64,000 nucleotides of DNA from Pleionea mediterranea (GCF_003148745.1 NZ_QGGU01000007.1:124001-188000), one strand, 5' to 3'; counted from the stretch's first letter, positions 35,047 to 44,654 are shown. Notes: generated by a model not told the origin, from the sequence alone. Program-made: numbers and translations.

Positions 35047-35418
35047 TTAACGGTGTTGATCAATAAGAATTGGATTGCCATCGGGATCTTCAATGGTAAT
35101 GCTTCCGGGGCCATCATTACCATCAACAGATTCACTCTTAATATTAATACCGCGTTTGGTCAGTTCATCACGTATGTTTCGCACATCAGTGAAGTTTTCA
35201 AGGTTTTGTGCAGACTGATCCCATCCGGGATTAAAGGTCAGGATGTTTTTATCGAACATGCCCTGAAACAACCCGATAATATGATCACCATTTTTTAAAA
35301 TAGTCCTGCCCTGACCACAGTCCCCACCGATTGATTCAAAACCAAGCTTTTCATAAAATGCCTTTGAAACATTGATATCCTTAACGGCCAAACTGACTGA
35401 AAAAGCACCTAAATCCAT
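35047..35418 (-). CDS. VOC-family (glyoxalase/bleomycin-resistance-like) protein
   Basis: A 123-residue protein when started at the ATG at 35418, which has AAGGGG six bases upstream and gives MDLGAFSVSLAVKDI, a usual start for this group. Two beta-alpha-beta-beta-beta modules are visible, the first with AFYEKLGFESIGG, the second ending SITIEDPDGNPILIDQH. The DPDGN..L..Q pattern carries the typical metal-ligand Glu/Gln positions. VOC proteins range from lyases to antibiotic-binding proteins; no substrate can be named. It is monocistronic. Confidence 0.82.
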   Translation of the reverse strand: MDLGAFSVSLAVKDINVSKAFYEKLGFESIGGDCGQGRTILKNGDHIIGLFQGMFDKNILTFNPGWDQSAQNLENFTDVRNIRDELTKRGINIKSESVDGNDGPGSITIEDPDGNPILIDQHR

Positions 35419-35624
35419 GTCCATCCCCTTATCCAATGTTTAATCATATACACTAAACAAAAACTTAAATGGTTATCTACGTAAAGCCTATGATTTCAGA
35501 TAAGTTTTCTGCTTTTATTTAAAAAAGACAGGTTAATGTTTCTTGATTTCAAAGTATTATCAAATCGAATATTGATGCAAGTTGGGGGTGTAACAATTTT
35601 TTGTATAATTTAAATAAACAACTG

Positions 35625-36359
35625 CTAGAGCTCATGAATACCACACTCCCGCTTTAATCCAAAGAAGCGTGTGTCTTCTTCATTTAAAGCTTCAGTTATT
35701 GGCCGAGTGGTATGAACATCACCAATTGACACATAGCCCTTATCCCACAAAGGATGGTACGGCAAGCTATGCTTTTTTAAGTAATCATGGAGATCACGGT
35801 TACTCCAGTCAGCTATGGGATGCATTTTAAAACGATCACTCTGTGCTTTAAGTACAGCAATATTTGTTCGTGTTTTTGCTTGCTCACGCCGGATCCCTGC
35901 ATACCAGGTGCCGGTATTTAAATCGTTTAAAGCCTGTTGCAACGGCTCAACTTTATTTATTTGATTATAGCGATCAATCCCTTCAACACCTTGCTGCCAT
36001 AGTTGCCCAAAACGTGACTCCTGCCACGCAGCACTAAGTGAAGAACGATACACCTTTAAATTTAGATTAAGCCTCTGAGACAACTGATCAATAAACTGAT
36101 AAGTCTCCTTGAATAGATAACCGGTATCAATCAAAACAACCGGAATATTCGGCGCTACTTGCTGAAACATATGCAAACTTACAGCAGACTGAGCACCAAA
36201 ACTCGATGTTAATACATGCTGACCGGGTAAATTTTTTAGAGACCATTCAAGACGCTTTTCTGCAATCATCGCCTCAAGATCTTGGTTCGCTTGCTTAAAA
36301 TCAAAGTCATCGGTAGTGACCGAGTCGGGTATTGTTTGATTGACGCAACATAAACTCAT
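35625..36359 (-). CDS. cysH: Phosphoadenosine phosphosulfate reductase
   Basis: A 244-residue PAPS reductase. The PP-loop-type site is [17 protein letters not shown], followed by [29 protein letters not shown] and the C-terminal ECGIHEL with the catalytic cysteine. The absence of extra CC pairs outside the N-terminus indicates the thioredoxin-dependent PAPS type rather than an iron-sulfur APS reductase. It reduces PAPS to sulfite. It is the last gene of cysJIH, 84 bp after cysI. Confidence 0.95.
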   Translation of the reverse strand: MSLCCVNQTIPDSVTTDDFDFKQANQDLEAMIAEKRLEWSLKNLPGQHVLTSSFGAQSAVSLHMFQQVAPNIPVVLIDTGYLFKETYQFIDQLSQRLNLNLKVYRSSLSAAWQESRFGQLWQQGVEGIDRYNQINKVEPLQQALNDLNTGTWYAGIRREQAKTRTNIAVLKAQSDRFKMHPIADWSNRDLHDYLKKHSLPYHPLWDKGYVSIGDVHTTRPITEALNEEDTRFFGLKRECGIHEL

Positions 36360-36443
36360 AACGATAATTCACTTATTTATTGATATCTAACGGGAACATC
36401 AAGTTACTCCAAGCATTAAACACACTTTGGTAACCTATTAATT

Positions 36444-38294
36444 TCAACTCGCCTTTTGAGCTTGCAGTTCCATATGAAAATCCTGGGCCTGATAACTTGG
36501 TGTAACCACACCGGTTCGTACCACGAAATCACCAAAACTTTCGCGTTCTAATGCATTGTTTTTGTACTGTTCAAACAATTCATCAAGAATACTCAGAATC
36601 TCAGACTCACCTATGTTATCGCGGTAAATAACACCAAGACGCTCACCGTGGTGCCCGGCTCCCAGAAACAAGTTATATTTACCAGGGCCCTTACCCACTA
36701 AACCAATCTCAGCAATATAAGGACGCGCACAACCATTAGGACAGCCGGTCATCCGCATAGTGATAGGCTGCTCCGATAAACCGTGATCCGACAATAACTG
36801 CTCCACTTTATCCAGCAAACTTGGCATATATCGTTCGGCTTCAGCCATCCCAAGACTACAGGTAGGCAAGCTGACACATGCCATAGCGTGCCGCCGTAAT
36901 ATTGAAACCTCATCACCAGTTTTAATATTATGCTGCGTGATCAAGTCTTCGATCACAGCTTTATTTGATTCATCGATTGCAGCAATGATCAGATTTTGAT
37001 TAGCCGTTAATCGAAAATCACCCTGATGTATTTTGGCAATTTCTCGAAGCCCGGTTCGAAGTCGATAATCACCTTCGTCTTTAATTCGTCCATTTTCAAT
37101 GTACAAATTTAAATTCCAGCGTCCATCAAATCCTTTAATCCAACCATAGCGATCACTGTTGCTGGTAAACTCAAACGGTTGCGCGTTTAATAAACGCCAA
37201 CCAAGACGATCATTCAGTTGCTGTTTAAACCACTCGACTCCATGTTTGGCGATAGTGTATTTAAACCGTGCAAGTTTTCGTTGTTCTCGATTACCGAAAT
37301 CACGCTGTATTTTCACCACTTGTTCAGCAACCGCCAGTACCTGCTGCGGAAAACAAAACCCTACAACGTCGGCAACTCTTGGATGCGTTTCTGGATCACC
37401 ATGAGACATTCCCATACCACCGCCAACAGTGACATTAAACCCAAGTAATTTACCCTGTTTAATAATCGCAATAAATCCTAAGTCATGAGCAAACACATCC
37501 ACATCGTTATACGGCGGAATAGCTACCACCGTTTTAAACTTTCGTGGCAAATAATGCTTGCCATAAATCGGCTCCTTTGTATTCTCGGGCGAAGCATCAG
37601 CTTGATACTTCTCACCATTAAGCCAAATTTCATGGTAAGCCTTTGTTTTAGGCAACAAATGCTCACTGATTCTGGCAGCCCACTGGTACACCTCTTTGTG
37701 CGCTTTACTTTCTACCGGGTTAGGGTTACACATCACGTTACGATTCACATCACCACAAGCGGCAATCGAGTCGAGTAAAACCTTATCCATTGCCTGCATG
37801 GTGGGCCGTAAATTCTTTTTAATAATGCCATGCAGCTGAAAAGCCTGCCGGGTGGTTAATCGAATCGTGTCGTTCCCGTAATCTGAAGCAATACGATCCA
37901 TGGTTAACCATTGCTGTGGTGTGGCTATTCCTGCAGGAACACGAGCCCGAAGCATAAAACTGTACAATGGCTCAAGCTTTTGTTTTTTTCGTTCATTACG
38001 TAAGTCACGATCGTCCTGTTGATAAATGCCGTGAAATTTAATTAACTGCTGATCATTTTCAGCGACTTCACCGGTCACAAAATTGGCCAGACTTTGTTTT
38101 ATAGTGCCACGTAAATATTGGCTTTGATCTTTAATGTATTCATTTTTCGCCAGTCCCTTAGGTAATGACGATTCATTTGATACTGCTTTTTCAGTGACAA
38201 CTGTTTTATCATCAACCGCTGACTTCTCACCAACGACAGATTTCTCATTAACTGTATTAACAGAGTCGGATGAATGATTGTTTGTACGAGACAT
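36444..38294 (-). CDS. cysI: Sulfite reductase haemoprotein beta subunit
   Basis: A 616-residue subunit, longer than the ~570 of E. coli because of a Val/Lys/Glu-rich leader (EKSVVGEKSAVDDKTVVTEK). Conserved parts include YMLRARVPAGIATPQQW-like FMLRARVPAGIATPQQW, TTRQAFQLHGI, CGDVNRNVMC and the [4Fe-4S]/sirohaem cysteines in ACVSLPTCSLGMAEAE and MTGCPNGCARPYIAEIG. With CysJ it reduces sulfite to sulfide using NADPH. Its start overlaps the cysJ stop by one base (TAATG). Confidence 0.96.
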   Translation of the reverse strand: MSRTNNHSSDSVNTVNEKSVVGEKSAVDDKTVVTEKAVSNESSLPKGLAKNEYIKDQSQYLRGTIKQSLANFVTGEVAENDQQLIKFHGIYQQDDRDLRNERKKQKLEPLYSFMLRARVPAGIATPQQWLTMDRIASDYGNDTIRLTTRQAFQLHGIIKKNLRPTMQAMDKVLLDSIAACGDVNRNVMCNPNPVESKAHKEVYQWAARISEHLLPKTKAYHEIWLNGEKYQADASPENTKEPIYGKHYLPRKFKTVVAIPPYNDVDVFAHDLGFIAIIKQGKLLGFNVTVGGGMGMSHGDPETHPRVADVVGFCFPQQVLAVAEQVVKIQRDFGNREQRKLARFKYTIAKHGVEWFKQQLNDRLGWRLLNAQPFEFTSNSDRYGWIKGFDGRWNLNLYIENGRIKDEGDYRLRTGLREIAKIHQGDFRLTANQNLIIAAIDESNKAVIEDLITQHNIKTGDEVSILRRHAMACVSLPTCSLGMAEAERYMPSLLDKVEQLLSDHGLSEQPITMRMTGCPNGCARPYIAEIGLVGKGPGKYNLFLGAGHHGERLGVIYRDNIGESEILSILDELFEQYKNNALERESFGDFVVRTGVVTPSYQAQDFHMELQAQKAS

Positions 38295-40351
38295 TAGTAA
38301 ACGTCCTTCTGATATCGACCTTCGCGTTTTAGATCAGTTAAAATTTGTTTTGCCTGTTCATCGGAGCATTGTTGTTCCGATGCAATAATTTGCAGTATGG
38401 TTTGCTCAACTGACTTGCCAATGCGATCTTTATCGCCGCACAGATATATATGGGCACCCTGCTGTAACCATTGATTAAACTGTTTTGCGTGTTCTAATAA
38501 TTTGTGTTGCACATAAACTTTTTCTTCCTGATCACGTGAAAATGCCAGGTCGATTTGAGACAACTGTTGTTTCTTTAAATATTGTTGCCATTCAATCTGA
38601 TATAAAAAGTCAGTGGCAAAATTAGGATTTCCAAAAATTAGCCAGCTTTGCCCTTTTGCTGACTGAGCCGCACGCTGTTGAATAAAACCACGATAAGGTG
38701 CGATACCGGTACCTGCACCAATCATGATGATTTTTTGGTTGCTATCGTCAGGTAATTTAAAATGCTTATTCGATTCAACAAAAACTCTTGCCATATCACC
38801 CGTAGAAAACTCCGACAACAATTGGCTGGCGGCTCCGTTTCGAGAAGTGTTATTGCGCTGCTCACTCACTAAGCCTACGGTTAGATGCACCTCTTCTTCT
38901 ACTTCTTGCTGACTACTGGCAATGGAATACAGCCTCGGAGTAATACGGCGTAACTGCGCAACAAACTCTTCTGCCGTTACCGATATATTGAATGACTGCA
39001 ACAGTTCAGGAACCTGACTGTTTGCCAGCAATCCATTAAGCATAGATTTATCGGTCGCAGCCTGAATCAGTTGGTCATCTTTCGTTTGCTCGGCTAACCA
39101 CTTGATAAAACCAGGAGAGACTTGTGTTAACTCAAAATCCTGGGTCAATGCGTCTTTTAATGATTTAGTTTGCTGCTCAACAGTGACCAGCTCTTCGCCA
39201 GTAAAGCTCAGCAACGATAAGGTTTCATTCACCAAAGTCGATTGATTCACCGGCCATACACCTAAAGCATCACCCGGCTGATACTGTATGCCGGAATCCT
39301 CAAGATCTATCTCAACATGAAACGTTGGCTTACTGCTGCCTCTTGCCGTGATTGAAATAACATCCAAAATTTCAGCCGTATAGGGATTAAACTTGTTGAA
39401 TGAGGTAACTGCCGAAGCATGTGCCCTTGAACCAGCAACATCCGGTGTCACCACACTAAGATGAGGTCGATTGCTCTCATCATCCTGATTTGGCGTTATA
39501 CCTTTCTGACTAATTTCTGCTTGCTTAGCTTCTGTTTGCGTAACTTCTGTATGAGTAACTTCTGTGTGAGTATCTCTGGCTGCTGATTCAGACGACTGCT
39601 TAACCAAGGCCAATACAGATTCTGCCCACTCTGTGGACGCCTGTTGATAATCCACATCGCAATCCACCCGTTCAAACAATCGTGTTGCGCCAAGCGACGC
39701 CAATGTCTGGTCGAAATCTTGCCCTGTCTTGCAGAAATACTCATAACTTGAGTCACCAAGCGACAGTACCGCAAATTCCTTTCCATTCAGATCAGGCGCT
39801 TTTTTACTGTGAATAAACTCATGCAGCTCCAATGCATCATCCGGTGGCTCGCCCTCGCCATGTGTACTTACTACAATAAATACACGTTGTTCCTTTTTTA
39901 ACTGCTTTGGATTGTATTCGGCCATATCAACCAGTCGCGCTTCAATATTGGCAGATTGGAGCTGTTGGTATAAAGATTCCGCTACACCGCGGGCATTACC
40001 GGTTTGAGAACCGTACAAAATAGTCGACAATTTATTTGTCGCTGCTTTTGGGTTAACGGATGGCTGAGATGCCTCTGCGGCACCTAAAGCCTGTGCAGCA
40101 TTAGATTGAGCGTTCGTCAGTGTCTGAGCCTGACCAACCACTTCACTAACATCTTTTAAACCGACAGCAGCACCTGTTGCAGCCAGTCCAGCCAGATAGC
40201 CACTTAGCCAGTTCACCTGCTCAAGTGAAAGATCACCCAGTGCATCTTTCACTTTATTAACCTGCTCTGATGATAAAGGAGCGGCAAACTCCTGTAGTAA
40301 GTTGGCAATCATGCCGTAAACCCTGTCATTACCTGATAATGACCACAGCAT
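38294..40351 (-). CDS. cysJ: Sulfite reductase flavoprotein alpha subunit
   Basis: A protein of up to 685 residues with an N-terminal helical region, an FMN flavodoxin domain (about 107-250: ILYGSQTGNARGVAESLYQQ, VVSTHGEGEPPDDALELHEF), a long linker, an FAD domain (RLYSIASSQQEV) and an NADPH domain (IMIGAGTGIAPYRGF). It ends LKREGRYQKDVY, as usual. The linker contains a threonine-rich repeat (HTEVTHTEVTQTEAKQAE) and makes it longer than E. coli CysJ. An internal ATG at 40312 (MIANLLQEFAAPLSSEQ) fits family starts better than 40351; neither has a strong ribosome site. Confidence 0.94.
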   Translation of the reverse strand: MLWSLSGNDRVYGMIANLLQEFAAPLSSEQVNKVKDALGDLSLEQVNWLSGYLAGLAATGAAVGLKDVSEVVGQAQTLTNAQSNAAQALGAAEASQPSVNPKAATNKLSTILYGSQTGNARGVAESLYQQLQSANIEARLVDMAEYNPKQLKKEQRVFIVVSTHGEGEPPDDALELHEFIHSKKAPDLNGKEFAVLSLGDSSYEYFCKTGQDFDQTLASLGATRLFERVDCDVDYQQASTEWAESVLALVKQSSESAARDTHTEVTHTEVTQTEAKQAEISQKGITPNQDDESNRPHLSVVTPDVAGSRAHASAVTSFNKFNPYTAEILDVISITARGSSKPTFHVEIDLEDSGIQYQPGDALGVWPVNQSTLVNETLSLLSFTGEELVTVEQQTKSLKDALTQDFELTQVSPGFIKWLAEQTKDDQLIQAATDKSMLNGLLANSQVPELLQSFNISVTAEEFVAQLRRITPRLYSIASSQQEVEEEVHLTVGLVSEQRNNTSRNGAASQLLSEFSTGDMARVFVESNKHFKLPDDSNQKIIMIGAGTGIAPYRGFIQQRAAQSAKGQSWLIFGNPNFATDFLYQIEWQQYLKKQQLSQIDLAFSRDQEEKVYVQHKLLEHAKQFNQWLQQGAHIYLCGDKDRIGKSVEQTILQIIASEQQCSDEQAKQILTDLKREGRYQKDVY

Positions 40352-40405
40352 AAAAAAACGCAGTGTGCCTGAGAACGAATGCGCTGCTATGGATCCCTAA
40401 CTTTT

Positions 40406-40415
40406 CGATATATCG
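40406..40415. promoter_or_regulatory. Palindrome in the cysJ-fabH divergent spacer
   Basis: CGATATATCG is a 10-bp perfect palindrome 55 bp upstream of the cysJ frame. An AGAGCG/CGCTCT inverted repeat follows at 40450-40472. The 257-bp spacer should hold the CysB-activated cysJ promoter and the fabH-like promoter; CysB sites are too degenerate to call by eye. Confidence 0.25.
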
Positions 40416-40608
40416 GTTAAAAAGCAATCCATGGAAAGTCTGCTGTACCAGAGCGTGCTTATCTTTCGCTCTAGGGTTACGGAAGAATTTCTTATTCGAC
40501 CGTTAACCTGTATTATCCAGCCTGTTAATATAAACGCATTGGTCGGAACACCTGTCTGGCTCAGGTCGGATAAAATGCGCCATCGAGCAAACAATACAAG
40601 ATCCGTAA

Positions 40609-41715
40609 ATGACACAAAATGCTGTAATCACAGGCTGGGGAAAGTGTTTACCTCCCGCCATACTAACCAATGAACATCTGGCGAGTTTTCTGGATACTTC
40701 CGGTGACTGGATCACCAGCCGAACCGGTATCGAAGAGCGGCGGATCACCCATAAAAATATCTCCGATCTATCCGCGGTGGCTGGTAAGCATGCTCTGGCT
40801 GCAGCAGGCCTGGAAGCCAGTGAACTGGATGCCATTTATGTGGCGACATCGAGCGGTGATACTTTAATTCCCAATACCGCTGCGCGAGTGCAAAACAAAC
40901 TCGGGATACGAGGCTGTGCAGCGGTGGACGTCAATGCCGCCTGCAGTGGCTTTATCTATGCATTAACCCAGGTAGCCGCCCAGATAAAAGCCGGCATGAT
41001 GGAAAAGGCACTGGTAATTGGCGCAGACAGGCTCACCTACTATGTAGACTGGACCAAACGTAATGTTGCCATTTTATTTGGTGATGGTGCAGGTGCCGTA
41101 GTAGTAGAAGCAACCGATGATAACGCTGGCTTTCAGTTTTCCCATCTTGGCTGCGACAGTGATGGTCTGGGTATCTTAGGCGTTGATAAAATGGGCACCA
41201 ATGTACCCCGTTATCATGATCATCCGGGCGCCTTCGAAGTACCTTTTGAAGGCCAGGAAATCTATATGAACGCCATAGCCGAAATGAAACGGTCATCATT
41301 AGAAGTTATGAAAAAATCCGGCTGGCATAAAGACGATATTGACCTGTTTATCGCTCATCAGGCAAATATAAGAATTGTAGACGCACTCACCAAACACCTA
41401 AAGCTGCCCGCTGATAAGGTATTCATCAATATTGAAAAGTACGGCAATATGTCGGCCGCTACTGTCCCTGTTGCCTTGTGTGAAGCCCTCGAAGCCGGTC
41501 GCGTTAACGCTGGCGATAATATAATCCTTACCGCCTTTGGTGCAGGATTGACCTACGGTGCCTGCAGTCTGAAATGGGGATCCCGGACAACACCGGTTGC
41601 CATCTCTAGCGCCGAATTAGCGCCCGGACCAACCGATGCGCTGTCGCTATTAAAAGAAGACATTAAACGCAGCTATCAGGAAAGACACCAGCCCATTCCT
41701 GACGCACTAAAATAA
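40609..41715 (+). CDS. Beta-ketoacyl-ACP synthase III (FabH-like) with C-terminal extension
   Basis: A 368-residue condensing enzyme. It has the FabH start (AVITGWGKCLPPAILTNEHL), DWITSRTGIEERRI, the catalytic Cys in VNAACSGFIYA, His in FIAHQANIRI and Asn in EKYGNMSAATVPVAL. It condenses a CoA primer with malonyl-ACP to begin fatty-acid synthesis. After the normal end of the fold (GAGLTYGACSLKWG) there are about 45 extra residues (residues ~325-368). It is not near fab, plsX or acpP genes, so it may be an accessory copy with its own primer choice. Confidence 0.88.
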   Translation: MTQNAVITGWGKCLPPAILTNEHLASFLDTSGDWITSRTGIEERRITHKNISDLSAVAGKHALAAAGLEASELDAIYVATSSGDTLIPNTAARVQNKLGIRGCAAVDVNAACSGFIYALTQVAAQIKAGMMEKALVIGADRLTYYVDWTKRNVAILFGDGAGAVVVEATDDNAGFQFSHLGCDSDGLGILGVDKMGTNVPRYHDHPGAFEVPFEGQEIYMNAIAEMKRSSLEVMKKSGWHKDDIDLFIAHQANIRIVDALTKHLKLPADKVFINIEKYGNMSAATVPVALCEALEAGRVNAGDNIILTAFGAGLTYGACSLKWGSRTTPVAISSAELAPGPTDALSLLKEDIKRSYQERHQPIPDALK

Positions 41716-41755
41716 GTATTACTCATTAAAACGTGTTTAAAAAAGAGTAAATAGC

Positions 41756-42544
41756 TTATCGACGACACACAGGTGCTCGACCTTCATTTCGCACTTGTTG
41801 GTAAAAAGGTATTACGGCTGGTAATTGTGCGCTTAGCTTATTAATTCGTGTTTGTTCGGACGGATGGGTAGACATAAACTCGGGTACATTGGTGCCTCCT
41901 TTTGCAGCCATAGAGCGCCACAGCTCAACTGCTTCAGCCGGATCAAATCCCGCTTTTGCCATCATTTCCAATCCAAGTGCGTCCGCTTCTTTTTCGTGTT
42001 TCCGGCTATACTTCAAAACCACACCCTGAGTCGCAATACCCAGCGCACCTAACGCCAATTGCTTTTCCGCACTCGGCTCACCGGATAATATAGCAGCCAC
42101 TTGCAGCCCTGTTTGCGCCAAAGAACTCTGACTCATACGTTCATTGCCGTGATTCGCCCAAACATGCCCGATTTCATGTCCAATAACGGCGGCTAACTTT
42201 CCGGAAGTATCGGCAATTTCAAGCATACCTGTATGTACGCCAATTTTACCACCGGGAAGTGCAAAGGCATTAGGCGTGTCATCTTTAAATACGGTGACTT
42301 CCCAAGTCTTTTGTTGCATATCTTGTGGAATATGTTGCAGCAAACGATTAGTAATGCAAGACACATATTGACTGGTAGAAGCGTCTTCAACCGCTGGCTG
42401 CTGCTGTTTCATACTTTGATAAGCAGTCACACCCATATCGGCCATTTGATCACCGGAAAACAGCAATACCTGTTTACGACCGGTGGGCGATACAGCACAG
42501 GCGATCAACGAAAAAACGCTTATCATTGTTACCAAAAACTTCAT
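41756..42544 (-). CDS. M48-family zinc metalloprotease, lipoprotein (LoiP/YcaL-like)
   Basis: A 262-residue lipoprotein starting at 42544, where AAGGAG lies six bases upstream; a longer frame to 42586 has no ribosome site. Signal MKFLVTMISVFSLIAC with a lipobox. The zinc motif is VIGHEIGHVWANHGNERM, the third ligand Glu lies in HEKEADALGLEMM, and STHPSEQTRINKL is typical of the outer-membrane Oma1-like group. It should cleave misfolded envelope proteins in the periplasm. It is convergent with the FabH-like gene. Confidence 0.9.
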   Translation of the reverse strand: MKFLVTMISVFSLIACAVSPTGRKQVLLFSGDQMADMGVTAYQSMKQQQPAVEDASTSQYVSCITNRLLQHIPQDMQQKTWEVTVFKDDTPNAFALPGGKIGVHTGMLEIADTSGKLAAVIGHEIGHVWANHGNERMSQSSLAQTGLQVAAILSGEPSAEKQLALGALGIATQGVVLKYSRKHEKEADALGLEMMAKAGFDPAEAVELWRSMAAKGGTNVPEFMSTHPSEQTRINKLSAQLPAVIPFYQQVRNEGRAPVCRR

Positions 42545-42745
42545 CCTACACTCCTTTTTTACATTGCCTTGCTCAGTAAATATCAAGTTGGTTAAGGTTA
42601 AAACATAAAGTCCATAACTTATTTTTTAAACAAAGACTTTCAGGTATATACTCGAATAGTAAGACTAAAACACATTGTACAAATGATACAGTCCATATTA
42701 ACATTTACTGAGGTAAACGGAATACCAACGGATAATACTAAAAGG

Positions 42746-42805
42746 CATCTCTTCAACTCAAACAACATCTCTGAAACACAAACAGCATCTCTTTAGCTAG
42801 CAGAC
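42746..42805. repeat. 20-bp imperfect tandem repeat, three copies
   Basis: CATCTCT recurs at 42746, 42766 and 42786, an exact 20-base period. The first two copies also share AACNCAAACA after the heptamer; the third diverges. Confidence 0.65.
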
Positions 42806-42943
42806 ATCAGTGACTACCAATTCACTAATCTCTTTTTATATACAGTTGCGTTATAAATTCGTGTATAATATCGACCGATTTTGGCCATACCGCTTATTTT
42901 AATCTTATTTCAATATATAATCTGTTTTGTCGTTACCCTGCTC

Positions 42944-43001
42944 TAGTAGCTGGAACATACTTAGTAGATAGAACAAATTATTAGTAGTTGAAACAAATTA
43001 A
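42944..43001. repeat. 18-20-bp imperfect direct repeat, three copies
   Basis: TAGTAG followed by an AACA-containing tract recurs at 42944, 42962 and 42982. The last copy ends about 35 bases before the ribosome site of the next gene, so the array may lie in its promoter or leader. Confidence 0.6.
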
Positions 43002-43050
43002 TTCAGGTGTAAATTATTTCGCAGCAAGTGACTCACAGGAGTAAAAAGTA

Positions 43051-43821
43051 TTGAGTGATTATTTCACCATGAACACTTACCACTGGCTCGGCAGCCTTAA
43101 CGCTATTTTTATTCTCATCAGTCTGTACGGTATTTATTCGCAAGTTAACACCGTTTGGATCAGACGAAGTGAAATCATCACTAACAACGTCTCTAAATCG
43201 ACCACCCAACTTACCAACAACTCGGCGACCTATTTACTGTCATTAAATCAATTTACCGTCAGTTTTATGGCGTACTTTTCTTTCTTCGTTTATGGCTTCT
43301 CAATCATTCCCTTTAATCACTTTATTGTGTGGCCAAGACTGTTAGCCTCAATATTGGTAGCGATTATTTTATTTGAAATATGGCGCGACCGTCGTAATAA
43401 ATCCGCCTTGTTTTCATTATCCATCAGCAGTCTGTTTTTAATAGCAGGCATTACCTTACTAAGTATTATTTTAAAAGCAGATAATTTAATACCCATCAAT
43501 GAATTCAGTAAGCAGTTTTCCAGTCTGTTTATTGTTGTCATTACAGTTATGATTGCCCAGGGCTACTTCCATCAAATAAAGCTCATTTGGCAAACCGGTG
43601 ATACCGGTGCTGTCGATATAAAAATGAGCCAGTTTATATTGATGATGGATCTAACGACACTGGCCTTTGCCTTGTCCATGGGAATATCAAACGGCTGGCC
43701 ATTAATGTTACTGGCGACGGTTAGTGGGTTAACGAAAATCATCATTATGATTTTATTCCGATGGTGCAGAGTCAGTAAAACAGCCATGCTGCGACGAAAA
43801 ATCGCAGAACAACAAATTTAA
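43051..43821 (+). CDS. Seven-helix membrane protein, PQ-loop/SWEET-like
   Basis: A 256-residue protein starting at TTG 43051 with AGGAGT eight bases upstream. About seven helices are visible. Two similar blocks occur: HWLGSLNAIFILISLYGIYS then QVNTVW, and VMIAQGYFHQIKLIWQTGDT followed by GAVDIKMSQFILMM. The second reads like a PQ-loop (PQIxxxW..GdT.GvS) with the proline replaced by His. A 3+1+3 helix layout would agree. Transport function and substrate are unknown, and the PQ-loop assignment is by eye only. Confidence 0.6.
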   Translation: MSDYFTMNTYHWLGSLNAIFILISLYGIYSQVNTVWIRRSEIITNNVSKSTTQLTNNSATYLLSLNQFTVSFMAYFSFFVYGFSIIPFNHFIVWPRLLASILVAIILFEIWRDRRNKSALFSLSISSLFLIAGITLLSIILKADNLIPINEFSKQFSSLFIVVITVMIAQGYFHQIKLIWQTGDTGAVDIKMSQFILMMDLTTLAFALSMGISNGWPLMLLATVSGLTKIIIMILFRWCRVSKTAMLRRKIAEQQI

Positions 43822-43898
43822 TCGCCAATCTCATGTAACGAAAACTCTGTTATATTTATACCCTTTACATCTTGGTTTTAAGTTTTACGGATAATCAT

Positions 43899-44654
43899 AT
43901 GAACGCTACCAACAACATAGCCCTTATTACAGGATCAAGTCAGGGAATAGGCGCCGCAACGGCAATAGCCCTTGCACAACAAGGGTATGATATTTGTGTT
44001 CATTACCATTCAAGTAAATCAGCCGCTGATCGAGTTAAACAAACTATTGAAGCGCTGGGCCAAAAAGCGATTTGTTTACAGGCGGATCTTAGAGTCGAGT
44101 CCGACATTACAGCCTTATTTAATAGCATTGATAACAAACTCGGAAAATTATCGTTATTAGTCAACAATGCAGGCATAGTAAAGCCACAATCGTGTTTAAT
44201 CGACATGAATGCAGAACGTATCAATGATCTTCTGCAAACCAATGTTACCAGCTACTTTATTTGTTGCCGTGAAGCGATAAAAAGAATGTCCACTCAACAC
44301 AAAGGCAACGGCGGCAATATTATTAATGTTTCTTCCGTTGCGTCGAAATACGGAGCCGCCTTCGAATACATCGATTATGCTGCGTCAAAAGGCGCAATAG
44401 ACGCGCTTACAAAAGGTCTATCCATAGAACTGGCGGATCAAAATATTCGAGTAAACGGCGTTCGACCAGGCTTTATAGCCACTAAAATTCATGCTGACGG
44501 TGGAGAGCCCAATCGATTACAACGGCTGGCACCAGTTATTCCTTTAAAACGAGGCGGCAAGCCCGAAGAAGTCGCCAACGTAATTGCCTGGCTTGCCAGT
44601 GGACAATCCTCTTTTATGACAGGATCTCTCATAGATGTTGCTGGAGGAAAATAA
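43899..44654 (+). CDS. Short-chain dehydrogenase/reductase
   Basis: A 251-residue classical SDR. The ATG at 43899 is chosen over an upstream frame start at 43872 because the Rossmann strand follows at once (IALITGSSQGIGAATAIALA). Cofactor glycines TGSSQGIG, LVNNAGIVKP, the catalytic Ser in VSSVASKYG and the YxxxK motif YAASKGAIDA are present, as is NGVRPGFIATKIHADGG. It resembles FabG and glucose 1-dehydrogenase-like enzymes; the HYHSS context after the second strand favours NADP(H). The substrate is unknown. Confidence 0.88.
   Translation: MNATNNIALITGSSQGIGAATAIALAQQGYDICVHYHSSKSAADRVKQTIEALGQKAICLQADLRVESDITALFNSIDNKLGKLSLLVNNAGIVKPQSCLIDMNAERINDLLQTNVTSYFICCREAIKRMSTQHKGNGGNIINVSSVASKYGAAFEYIDYAASKGAIDALTKGLSIELADQNIRVNGVRPGFIATKIHADGGEPNRLQRLAPVIPLKRGGKPEEVANVIAWLASGQSSFMTGSLIDVAGGK

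Larger units (their letters stand above)
42545..43050. other. 506-bp divergent spacer with tandem repeats
   Basis: No protein or RNA gene was recognised between the M48 gene and the PQ-loop-like gene. It contains two different sets of short direct repeats (listed separately) and a TATAAT at 42864-42869, whose -35 is unclear. The stretch is strongly AT-rich. Confidence 0.5.

Noticed and set aside
37801-38000. Possible frameshift in cysI suggested by its length
   Set aside because: The frame is intact through all cluster cysteines; the extra length is an N-terminal low-complexity leader.
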